Shown: positions 26,501 to 35,232 of the stretch, one piece after another | How positions within the stretch are numbered: the first letter of the stretch is position 1 | Layout of the letters: every line of letters begins with the position of its first letter | Assembly (NCBI GenBank): GCA_013397435.1 | Contig: VZRG01001499.1 | Span: 116,372 to 180,371, forward strand | Reading direction: 5' to 3' | Length of the DNA: 64,000 nt | Source of the DNA: Erythrocercus mccallii | Taxonomy: Eukaryota; Chordata; Aves; Passeriformes; Dicruridae | Program-made: the position numbers and the translations under genes | Notes under the pieces: model-generated | Database searches by the model: none | The model's input: only the letters and a program-made list of their open reading frames with translations | Told to the model about the DNA's origin: nothing

Positions 26501-29500
26501 CTCACAGGTATACTAATTCTGTTCCTAGTACTTTTCTGTTGTGTTTGTTTCAGCTGTCAGCTTGAATCTGCCGCTCTAAATAGATTAGGATAGTGATTCT
26601 TGGCCTGTGGAGGATAGGCCCCAAGGAGAAGATAGTGTAGCAACCCTAGCTACACTACACACCTCTGAAATGTTTTCTGGAAATGCAGGCTGAAATATAG
26701 CTGGGTTAATTCATCCCTTAAAGGCCACAAACTTACAACATTTCCCTTTGGGATAAAGTGATATCTGTGCATCTCTAATCTCTAAGACTGATTGCTGCAG
26801 TGTGCTTCAGCCAAAGCTGGACACTGAAGCTCAAGCCTTAGCTGTTAACAAAACCAGAAGCCTGTTTGTAAAGGGCTGCTCTCAAAGGCAGCACATAATT
26901 CTGACCTGCCCCAGCTGTTCTGCAGTGCCAGTTACCAGGTCTGTCCTAGATGGGCTCTGAATGCGTTAAAGCCAGACTAACCTCCTCTATCTCTCCGACT
27001 ACTGACTCTGGGAAATGAGATTCATTGAAAACGTTGGAACTAACTCACTGAAAACTCCCTGGTGTAAGCATAAATAAATGTGTCAGCAGGATGTTTTTCA
27101 AAGAGGTTTCCTTGAATTGTGTTTTTCAGATCATTTTATTTTGTTAAACTCCTGGACACCTCTCTAGGTGTCTGCATCTTCCAGTCACTTGGAGGTTTTT
27201 TGACATGGTGAATAAAGTGGGATTAAAAAGAAGTAGCTAGAGAGCTGGGAATGGGTGTTGGAATTTGAGTCAAGTTCTAAAGTTTAAATCCTGGTCCCAA
27301 AACTTAAAATATCGAGGGACTTGAAGGGAAACTCGTAACAAAAAATGTTAGTTGCCCCATTAGGCTGAGGTGAGACAGGATCCTTTTAGCATCTTTACTT
27401 TTATTTGAATAGTTATTGGTTGAGCACTCTGAGATTCGCAGCTAGTCATACTTATTTTCACAGAAATCATGAACTTGTAGAATAGGGACATTTGCTTCCT
27501 ATCAGAAGCTTCAGTATATTGCCTTGTTTACCAAGTTTAGCTGTAATAGTTCTTGATAGGACAGCACAGTTTAGTGACAAAAGCACCCTTGAAGAAAGGC
27601 TCAAAAAGGCAGCCCTGTAACCATTAATTTTATATTTTAGCTACTTTACATGCTTAATTTATAAACATTTTGAACCATACTGGATAATGTGTTATGGCAC
27701 CACATTCTTGCTGACCACACAAATCCATTGTATATGTTTACATCAGCTGCTATTTTGGTAATTACATTATTATTACGTCTTAATTGTGCAGATGGTTTAC
27801 CAACGAAAGCAATTTTTTAAGCAGTGCAGGTGTTACAGCTTAGAGGTGGGAAGTCACATTTTTATTTTCTTCTTTAACCAGCTACAGTCAGTATTACCCT
27901 TTGAGCTGACAAGTATTGTCTGTTAGTATTCCCACAAATTGGTTCGTTTATGACAGTCCTCTCAGGTTTAAATCTTCTTTGCTTGTGCTTTTGTAGGCTT
28001 CTTAAAAATCCTGAACAGGACACTGAAAGGGGGTGTTGTTCCAAATGTTCTTCAGGAACATTTTGCCCAGATGGATTAAAATTACTGAATCTGAATGAAA
28101 AAGTCATTGGTTCAGGCCTTAACTAATCCTGTAACTTCAGTGGAGTTATATCTGGAATGTCTGTGACACATTAGGGATTTATTTTAAAGCTCACAAAGAA
28201 AGCGCTGATAAAATGGAAAGCTGTTAAACATTAACCCTATTTGACAAGGCCGTGAGAGGTCTTATGAAGCTGTTGTGAGAAAGATTTAGAATTTATTTGG
28301 CACACCCTGAATTCTCCCTGTGGAATCCATTGTCCTTTTGTGCCATTTTCAAGATAACATGCGTTCTGATTGCCCACAACGGAGGTTTTGTTCCTGTTAA
28401 TATACATGAATGTGATATTCAAGTTGGACAGCATCCAGTGATAGCCTGACTTTCCTCAAATAGTTTTAGAAGTCTAGAAAAAAAAAGCCTAGCATGATTC
28501 CCTTTACATCTTCTGACAGGTCGTAGTGCTCAAACTGCTTGAAATTCCTTTGCTGTTAACGCACATTGCTGTAGCAAAGCTCCTCTGAAGAGAGATCTAA
28601 AGCTAGAGATTTTGCTTGCATGGTAGTGTCGGTCAGGAGCACTATTTCCATTTCTCTATTTTTCACCCTCTCTCTCACTGTTCTTAGCAGAATATATGAC
28701 TAGGCAGACAGAGGTCTTAGCTTGGATGCAAGCATCCTGGGGAAAAAATCCTAAATAATTAAACTAGATGGAGTTTATATTAGCAGGAGAACCTTTTTAA
28801 CTGGAATAATTTATGTCAGTTCCATGGAAAAATGCTACACTGGCCAAATAAAAATCAATTAGCTGTAATAGCTGACTTTATTTTGGGTATGTGGTATAAA
28901 CTGTGTTGTGTAAAGGACTCTCACTGGAGTAGGTATGCCTGCAGTAGGGACTTTACCTTCTGAACATACAGCGTGGTAGTAGTTTTTCCCTTTGCCATAA
29001 CACTTCAATTTAGTATTGCAGGGGGATCTTTTTAATTCAACTTGCACAGTAAAATGCCTGTGCTACCCAAGGAAAAGTGTTAATTCTGGATGGAGAAGCT
29101 TTGCCTTAACAAGTAATATGTGTGTTCTGAGCTGTGGTGAGCTACCAGTAGCTCTCCACAGAGTAGGCACCTTAGACTAAATTTAAGGAAGTTTAGTAGA
29201 TTGCCACTTCAGAACCACTCTAGCCAGTCTCTGCTGCATACATTCCCTGGTGTACTGGTGGAGCAGAGGAAGTCCATCCACTACAACCCCATGTCTTTTA
29301 AAGATACTTTGAAGAAACAAGGATTTAAATCTGAATTCGCACAGTTTGTCTTTTACAAAGTTTTAATACAGTGGTTTGACCTGTGTTTTCTTTTTCTCTA
29401 CCAGCATTCTGTAGAAGTGTAATGGTTCATACTCAAGTATGTTGAGGTTGATTTAGTGGCTTCAGTCTAACTAATGACTTCCTTTTTGCTTCTAGTCTGG

Positions 29501-29582
29501 AGACAAAGACAGCTCTACAGGGAGTGGAAGTGAAGATGAGGAATTCTATGATGCTGATGAAGAGACTCACATGATCAAGTAA
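11357..29582 (+). CDS. SLC22A15: SLC22A15, organic ion/zwitterion transporter (5'-partial; exons 2-12 joined)
   Basis: Plasma-membrane solute carrier of the SLC22 branch of the major facilitator superfamily. The human protein is reported to carry zwitterions such as ergothioneine, carnosine and carnitine. Coding exons: 11357-11569, 14676-14808, 15835-15999, 17027-17156, 18884-19099, 20344-20484, 21211-21296, 22723-22843, 23708-23780, 26319-26507, 29496-29582. Together they give 1554 nt, 517 residues plus TAA, with every split codon joining in frame. Adding the missing first exon (about 29 residues) gives about 546 residues, close to the human 547. Landmarks, numbered from the first in-window residue: a glycosylated loop (N29, N34, N51), the MFS loop 2-3 motif SDRFGRKK (104-111), PESPRW (217-222), ELYPTVIR (395-402), LPET in exon 11, and an acidic cytoplasmic tail ending HMIK. 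All introns are GT-AG. Read from the sequence plus remembered family similarity; identification is firm. Confidence 0.95.
11570..14675 (+). other. SLC22A15 intron 2
   Basis: 3.1 kb intron between consensus GTAAGT and cctccag. It contains a long T tract near 12592-12609. The short frames near 13.9-14.6 kb resemble nothing I know. Confidence 0.9.
14676..14808 (+). CDS. SLC22A15: SLC22A15 exon 3: TM2 and MFS signature loop
   Basis: 133 nt, phase 0 in and 1 out, flanked by a strong pyrimidine tract (ccccctccctccag) and CAG|GTAAAC. Encodes WFLIGNASYKV, then the TM2 helix, then GQLSDRFGRKKVYLTG, the major facilitator D-R-x-G-R-K/R motif of the cytoplasmic loop between TM2 and TM3. A fourth sequon (NAS) is near the start. 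Confidence 0.96.
14809..15834 (+). other. SLC22A15 intron 3
   Basis: About 1.0 kb; contains a (TTTG)6 microsatellite at 14921-14944. Nothing else recognised. Confidence 0.9.
14921..14944 (+). repeat. (TTTG)6 microsatellite
   Basis: Six perfect tandem TTTG units in intron 3. Confidence 0.95.
15835..15999 (+). CDS. SLC22A15: SLC22A15 exon 4: TM3-TM4 region
   Basis: 165 nt, phase 1 in and 1 out; acceptor gttttccag, donor CAG|GTAAAC. Encodes [20 protein letters not shown], then a membrane stretch rich in Gly and Met, then LLNECVGTAYWALAG. The open frame runs into the intron to a stop, but the exon boundary is set by the GT donor and by the match to exon 5. Confidence 0.96.
16000..17026 (+). other. 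SLC22A15 intron 4
   Basis: About 1.0 kb of AT-rich intron; nothing else recognised. Confidence 0.9.
17027..17156 (+). CDS. SLC22A15: SLC22A15 exon 5: TM5-TM6 region
   Basis: 130 nt, phase 1 in and 2 out; acceptor tgtgttag, donor TCT|GTAAGT. Encodes [20 protein letters not shown], a short polar turn (IRSWRT) and a second hydrophobic helix ending VVFLLSL. The last Leu codon is split with exon 6. Confidence 0.96.
17157..18883 (+). other. SLC22A15 intron 5
   Basis: 1.7 kb. Contains a poly-A run near 17196-17210 and ends in a TG-rich tract that replaces the usual pyrimidine tract. Confidence 0.9.
18851..18880 (+). repeat. Imperfect (TG)n tract at the exon 6 acceptor
   Basis: Alternating TG/TA dinucleotides run directly into tttcag, three bases before exon 6 of SLC22A15. 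UG-rich tracts at 3' splice sites are known TDP-43 binding sites (CFTR exon 9 is the standard example). That this one is regulatory is inference. Confidence 0.85.
18884..19099 (+). CDS. SLC22A15: SLC22A15 exon 6: cytoplasmic loop 6-7 and start of TM7
   Basis: 216 nt, phase 2 at both ends, so skipping would stay in frame (72 residues). It begins FIPESPRWLYSQGRL, the PESPRWL motif shared by SLC22 and related MFS carriers, then a long basic loop and the start of TM7 (LIMMFTW). The acceptor is a TG repeat followed by tttcag, and the donor is the poor TG|GTACTG. Both boundaries are supported because the split Leu and Trp codons join neighbouring exons into the conserved sequence. Confidence 0.93.
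19100..20343 (+). other. SLC22A15 intron 6
   Basis: 1.2 kb. It begins with a non-consensus GTACTG and ends with a strong tttttttctcctgtctttcgcag acceptor region. Nothing else recognised. Confidence 0.88.
20344..20484 (+). CDS. SLC22A15: SLC22A15 exon 7: TM7-TM8
   Basis: 141 nt, phase 2 in and out; acceptor after tctttcgcag, donor ATG|GTAAGT. Encodes FVCSLVYYGLTLNVGDLGGS, then a helix ending YLINQK and the first two bases of a Trp codon. Confidence 0.96.
20485..21210 (+). other. SLC22A15 intron 7 with a GC-richer block
   Basis: 726 bp. The part at about 20670-20910 is visibly richer in G, C and CpG than the rest of the gene's introns. It carries a chance-looking minus-strand frame (20661-21032). 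I recognise no repeat family or protein in it. Confidence 0.85.
21211..21296 (+). CDS. SLC22A15: SLC22A15 exon 8: loop 8-9 GRKRT motif and TM9
   Basis: 86 nt, phase 2 in and 1 out; acceptor gcgtatcag, donor GAG|GTAAGT. Encodes CGRKRTLSAFLFLGGLACLI and then VMFLPKKR. GRKRT is the second copy of the MFS loop motif, between TM8 and TM9. The first residue is Cys where I remember Phe in the human protein. Confidence 0.95.
21297..22722 (+). other. SLC22A15 intron 8
   Basis: 1.4 kb AT-rich intron with no recognisable repeat or gene. Confidence 0.9.
22723..22843 (+). CDS. SLC22A15: SLC22A15 exon 9: TM10 and ELYPTVIR motif
   Basis: 121 nt, phase 1 in and 2 out; acceptor tttttccctcag, donor CAG|GTAACA. 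Encodes [20 protein letters not shown], then a helix, then the SLC22 hallmark ELYPTVIR that precedes TM11. Confidence 0.96.
22844..23707 (+). other. SLC22A15 intron 9
   Basis: 0.86 kb; nothing recognised apart from T-rich stretches leading into the exon 10 acceptor. Confidence 0.9.
23708..23780 (+). CDS. SLC22A15: SLC22A15 exon 10: TM11
   Basis: 73 nt, phase 2 in and 0 out; acceptor tttttttcatag. Encodes NVGMGACSMFSRVGGIIAPF then VPSL. The donor TTG|GTTTGT is weak at +3 and +4 but keeps +5 G and +6 T. The open frame runs on into the intron; the exon end is set by phase and by continuity with exon 11. Confidence 0.94.
24990..26000 (+). mobile_element. Fossil CR1 LINE, sense strand, internally deleted
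   Basis: Three blocks in the right order resemble the CR1 ORF2/3' UTR consensus as I remember it. Block 1 (about 25045-25140) translates to RRSINVAWAV...ARNSKAQLKLKLARS, like the conserved KAQLELNLARD region of CR1 ORF2. Block 2 (about 25600-25755) contains a degenerate form of the FxKAFDTVPH reverse-transcriptase block, read here as FCKTLDTIPH. Block 3 (about 25890-26000) is the 3' tail with ggttggcctagatgatctc. The stretch between blocks 2 and 3 is far shorter than in a full element, so most of the polymerase domain is deleted. Stops and frameshifts make it inactive. Boundaries are approximate. Confidence 0.75.
26147..26170 (+). repeat. Short (CAAC/CCAA)-rich simple repeat
   Basis: Near-tandem CCAA units after an AAACAAA run, about 150 bp past the CR1 tail and about 150 bp before the exon 11 acceptor. 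Confidence 0.6.
26319..26507 (+). CDS. SLC22A15: SLC22A15 exon 11: TM12 and start of cytoplasmic tail
   Basis: 189 nt, phase 0 at both ends; acceptor atttttttttccag, donor CAG|GTATAC. Encodes KSVQWSLPYIVFGATGLLSG, a Leu-rich helix, the LPETLNSPLLET motif, and CSYWRLGDEAMSLQAL. A second in-frame donor-like site lies inside at 26445. Confidence 0.95.
26508..29495 (+). other. SLC22A15 intron 11
   Basis: 3.0 kb last intron; AT-rich, with no repeat or gene recognised. Confidence 0.9.
29496..29582 (+). CDS. SLC22A15: SLC22A15 exon 12: acidic C-terminal tail and stop
   Basis: 84 coding nt plus TAA at 29580-29582, following a tgcttctag acceptor. Encodes 28 residues rich in Ser and acidic residues (SGDKDSSTGSGSEDEEF...) ending DEETHMIK. 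The distal part closely matches the human tail as I remember it, while the Ser/Gly linker is more variable. Confidence 0.95.
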   Translation, partial: SGDKDSSTGSGSEDEEFYDADEETHMIK

Positions 29583-32500
29583 TGAAAAGAAGAAATGCTG
29601 GCCTATTTTATGCCTCTTCTTGCCCAGTTGGTCCAGCTGTATGACAAGTACTGGGGACCTTGCTTGCCAGGCAATGTAATTGGGCAAGTGCCTGTGTTTT
29701 TCCTTACTAGGAGAGGGATTTGAGTACTGTTCAGATTGATGACATCACTGATGTTCTCCATACGAGGCAACCATTCCAATTCTTGTGGTTCAGAATGACA
29801 GTGCATGGACTGCAATTGAAGCCAGGTGAGACAGCAAGAGTGGGATGATGTATTCCAGAAGCCCAGGAAATAACCTAGGCTTAGACAGATTTGGACAGAT
29901 CATCAATGCACGTGTGTTGGTATTTTATTTTCGAGGTGGTGGATTTTGTTTCAGTAAAAATTGGTAAAAACAACCACTGTATTTTTCCATAAGGGTGAAA
30001 GTGGTCAGAGAATGCGCTGTGTGCTACTCCAATGGGAACAAATTGCTGAAACTGTATGTTAAAATGGCTTTTGAATATTCAGTAGAGGAGAGGCAGCTGT
30101 GAACAAAAGGTTTCTCTATGTGCACACCTGTGCAGACTTACAGGTGCAGCTGGTTACTCATGAGCTGGGCTTTAACTTAGTGATAATGGAAGGCTGAGAG
30201 GAAGGACTACACAAAAGAGCAGCCACAAAGCCTTCAAACATAAGGAACTTTACTGACTTCTTTCCTTCTTTTCGTGCACAAAACCTTTTCTTGGTCTCTC
30301 TTGTGCATCTTTTTGCCACATGTCCCCCACATCTCAGCACGGCTGTTTACAGCCTTGCCTGTTTTTCCCTTGTCCTCACTTTGCCATAACTATTGAAGCT
30401 CAGCAACTTCTCTGTGGAGTGAAGTAATTCTGTGACGGATATAATTTCCTGGGTTCAACAGAGGTGAGGTATTTATCACATTCCGTGTGTGTGGTGTGTT
30501 AGAATGTATAGCTCACTATTGTGGACCTATCTGGGTCTTTTTTTCTGGAAAAGGCTTAACTCTTAAGTGGTAAGAGGAACTGTGGGGTGCAGTTATATTT
30601 CAGGTGTTACTGTCAGGAAGCTGGTAGTGTTTATTTTAAAATCCTGTGTAGCTGAGGTTTTCATTTAAAAAGAAAGCAAATCTCTTTGCACATTTTTGGT
30701 TACTTGATGTTTTTTAACCAGTGCTTGCTCAAGTACTTGGTTACTTGACGTTGTTAAGGAAAACAGTTTCACTTTGCTGTTTTCACTGAACTTTCTGTAA
30801 GTGCTTCATTAGAGGGATATGGAATCCTGAAATATGAAAATGAACGTGTGAAATGTTCCAACTACAAAAATGAGGCCTTACAACGATGCAGTTTTCTTGA
30901 TGACATTGTCATCTTTATCCTCTAATCTGTGGCTTTCTCTTTGTTAAGATTGGTTTCCATAAAATATTAGTCTTCCTACTTTGAATTCCTAGCAAAGTGC
31001 TGCACAATGGCAGCAAATATATTTTCAGGCTCAAGAGCCATTTTTGCACATCTTAGAATTAAAAAAGGTGTGTCTAAAAACATTAAAAAGCAGCTGAGTA
31101 TTTCCTGGTTAAACTGGGAAGTTCCTTTACTCTACAAAGAAGTGAAAGTAAACAGCATCCGAAGTTTGCAGCTAGCTGCTTGAACTTTGTTCACTGGGAA
31201 CTGTAATGCTGAGCAAAGTGCAACTACCCTGGTTGGTGCAGAGGGCTGCCCAGAGTCTGCAGTTTCACACATGAAACATTCCAGTTGCATCTGAACTTGA
31301 TCCCGGTGTTGACTGTGAGCAAAGTTGGGAACTTCAGTCCCTATAGAGAGTCTATCAATATTGTTGTGATTTTTGCCTGTATTACGAGTGTCACTGGAAG
31401 AATTCTCACTCATGGTCTTCACTGTTTTTTTCCCCCCAGACAATGTTAAGTGGTTGTTGTAGATGTGGCACTTTTTAACCCAGCTGGGTAGTCTTTCTGC
31501 TTTATTTGGCCCTTTTGTGTATAAGAAAATTTCACCAAATAAGGTACTCAGAAGTAGTTGGAAAAGTTGAATCTATTCAAATATTTTTAATTTTTTTACT
31601 CACACTTTAATTTATGTACAGCTGGAAAAATGACTTTTTATTACTGATGGCAAACAGCAGTAAGCCTGGCAGTATCAACATGTTGCCAAGAGCCAACAGT
31701 TGTTTTTCAGTTTGTTGCCTCTGTCCCTCTTTGGTTATTGGGTGGAATAAGTCAGGAGCTGTCATTATCTGCTCCTGGCAACCCTGTGTAATGCCACAAG
31801 ACCCTCAATAGAATTTTCATTAACACTAGGATGCTGTAATGGTTCTGGTGGAGAAGATTACTCTTTGCAGGACTTGAGCTAGATTTTGTGAATCTTCAAC
31901 TAAAAATTAAATTTACCTCTCCACTCATGCACTTTTATATCATTGGTATACATATGTAAAATTGCAAAAAACAGGAGTGAAGACAAAATTAGCGCTTTTT
32001 TTGCATAGGAATTGCTGTTCTTTTTTTAACCTTAAATCTATCCCATGTTTTCACCTTTGGAATTTTGAAGGGATTATTTAAAAAGGAATTTCCAATCTTG
32101 CATTGTTACTTTCCCATATCAGTTAATTCAGAAAGTTTAGAGGAGAGAATTCCTGCAGGAGGAGCTCAGCAATGTAGCATCAGACTTTGCTCTCCAGCTT
32201 TGTGTTCTGAAGCTCAAATCCATTAGGTGCATTAAGTTTCTTTTCTGAGGCTGTCCATTTTTAATATGAGCTGGACTTCCAGTACAGAAACCTGTAGGAT
32301 CACTTTTCTTCTTATCCAGGATATGTAATGCTTTACAATATTGAGATAGCTGTATCTCAGTGTCTAGGTAGTAAGTTTGCCATGAGGAGCTACTGGAAAG
32401 CAGAGGATGATGCAGCACTGGATACATCAGTTTCCTGCGTTGTTGTAGTGCTAGGAGACTGAGACCAAGGTTCTTGCTATAGTTTAGTGCAGTATGATAA

Positions 32501-35226
32501 TTTTCTGCCATGTTTTTTGCTAGAGTAGCCAGTACTGTTAGCTGTTTTCATGTTGTGCAGGCACTAAGATACCACTTTTCCCAGGATGGAATTTCTTTTC
32601 TGGATTCCTTTGGCTGTGATTTTTTTTTTTCCCAGGTAGCTCACTTAGTGGGATTATGCTAGGGAGAAGCGAGCCTTTCTCATGGTGCTGATTAGTCAGG
32701 TCTCAGCAGAATCCCAAACATACCTCACCTACCTGGGGAGCTCACAAGTGATAAGTGAATACAGCTAAGCGTGAAGGAGAGTGACAGGTCATGTGTGGCA
32801 GCATGAAGGAAAATGTGCTGAAAGAAGTAAAAAAAAAATATGGAGGATTCAACTAAAACACTTTAGGGCAAGGGTAAGTGAAAGCACAAAATAGCAACTG
32901 TTGGGTAGAAATACCCTTCTTACTCCTTGTCTTGACTTGAAGCTTCTGCTTTCAGAGCTAGTATTGGTTCCAGGATGTCATATTGGGGATATCAGTTTCA
33001 TAATTTCCTTTTTAATGTCCAGTGTGTCCATGATGAAAAATTTCTTTGGATCAAAGTAAAATGTGGCCTGCCTCTTTTCTTTTGGACTCAGCTTCTTTAT
33101 GAAATGGCATTGCACCAAAATAATTAAAATTGGAAAGCCCTGTTTTGGGGATTGTTGTATAACTGGTCATTATGGCTTAATTTGCCAGCTTGCCTTTAGG
33201 ACAGGAATGTTAGAATTATTTGTTGTGTTTGTCATACAACCTCTTGTGAAATAATACTTCAGCCTTCTAAAAGGATTTTACTATCTGGCTTCTTTTGTTA
33301 GGCTGAAGAGGATACAGCACAAAAGTGATTAGACAGGTTTATTTTTTTTTAATTTCTCCTGAAAACAAAGCTAGTCCTCTCTATTTAGGAATTGGGAAAG
33401 TCCTGTTCAGAGGCCCCTGACATACCAGAAACTTAAAAGCTCTGTGTTAAAGGAGAGCCAGAGAGATGACTCTGTGTTCAGGTCAGGATGCTGAGTGAAG
33501 AACCTCTCCAGAGACACCTAACTAACATGGAGCAGGTTGTAGCTTGTTTCCACCACACTTACAGTCAAGGCTTTAAGGATGGGAGCCACATGCTCATCAG
33601 CTCAAAGTGTGCAATCCATGCCAGCATTTCCAAACTCTGTGGATGTTCTGAGGTTAGTAGGATATCATTTACAGAACCATGGGGAATGCAGCTGAGCCAT
33701 ACATTTTACAACGTACTTCACCTAAGCATATAAAAGCAGTTTGCTAGAGAATGCTTTTCTTGTCCTGAGGAAAAGGGGAAAGTAAGGAATTTTTCCTGGA
33801 GTGTGTTAAAGGGAACATTTGAGCTAAAACTTTTGTTCCTGAGTCTTCTGAATGCAGATAATAATCATTGAATGCAGATTGGGTTAATAGTATTTTGTTT
33901 TAGCTGAAGGTTGGTGTGCTGTTGATCCCTTTTCCCACCCTGTGAGAGCTGCTCTGGTACATGCTCTTAGACACAGCTGAATCTGTGACTGCAAACTGAG
34001 CCTTGCAGTGAAGATGTCAGAAAAGCCCAAGAGCAGTGCTCTCATTTGATGGTTAGTCTGGCCTGACACAATGCTTGTATCAGAAATGTCTATATTCTGC
34101 TGTTTACCAAACAGGAGACTTAGCTGCATTTTGAGTCTCGTTCATTGTATCTTACTGCAAGATATGTGGTGGAAAGACACCTATGGAAGAAAACCTCTCT
34201 GGCAGATCTAAATGTAGAATTGGAGGGTGAACAAATTTATACATAAATTTTCCATGCTGTGTATTTCAATGTATTTTAATTTTGTCTAGTCTGTTGTAAC
34301 CTTCAGATTTTCCAGGTGCTACTGCAGTTGAAGGCTAGTAGAGCTGGGTAAAGCTTTTACCCAGATAGTCTGAATTTACTGAACTTTCTTATCTTAATTT
34401 TGGTATAGTTCTCTGTTTCTGTCATTCTGAAAAATGCTCCTGTATTGCCTAATAAGTAACAGACTTTTTTGTTCTATTTTGAAGTGCCTGTTTTATAAAA
34501 GTAGTCTTTAATTTGCTCAGTCAGCTTTATATGGGACTATGTGTAAAGTAGCATCATGGAATTGGATTATATAAGTGCCAAAGACAGTTTTTTCTGGAAA
34601 GCAATGGTCCAAAACTAGTTCCAGCTGCCTTCATTTAGAATTTATCCATGCAGCCTGCCAGAACTGGTATTTACAAGCATCCCTGAAACTATAGGGACAG
34701 AGAGTTACCTTTGTTTGCTTGTCTTTCATTGCTCAGTTCACTTAAGCAGCTTTTGTTTCTGAGAAACCAAAGAAATTAAATGAAGGATTAAAGGGTTGGT
34801 TTTGTAGAACATTCAGATTTTATGCCATGTGGCCATTACAGAGAAATTGCAGAACCAGTTTGAGTCTTGAGTTGCAAATATCAAGGTTTACTCTAAGACT
34901 GATAAAACCTGGTTAAAAACTGCACACTGGAATTTGTTAGTTCATTCATCAATGTTACAAATTAACATTGCTTGTAAACAGTTTGCCTGGAGCTTCATGG
35001 GATCTAGCAGATTTTTATAAAATGCACACTCTGTTTGAGGCATTGCTGAATAATAATGTATGGATTTTAAATTCCTATTACAACTAATATTCACTGCAAG
35101 TCAGCCTTGTCATGGCTGCATGTCTGTCAGCAAAAAAAGCAGGTGGATAAAACCTTGTGCTGCAAGGGCCGATCAGGCCCAGAAGAAAGATTATTTCTAT
35201 CAAGCCATTCTCTGCTATGTGTACAG

Positions 35227-35232
35227 AATAAA
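35227..35232 (+). terminator. Candidate polyadenylation signal AATAAA
   Basis: First canonical hexamer found downstream of the SLC22A15 stop (about 5.6 kb away), with a GT-containing stretch shortly after. It would imply a very long 3' UTR. Upstream ATTAAA variants are alternatives, so the assignment is weak. Confidence 0.2.
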
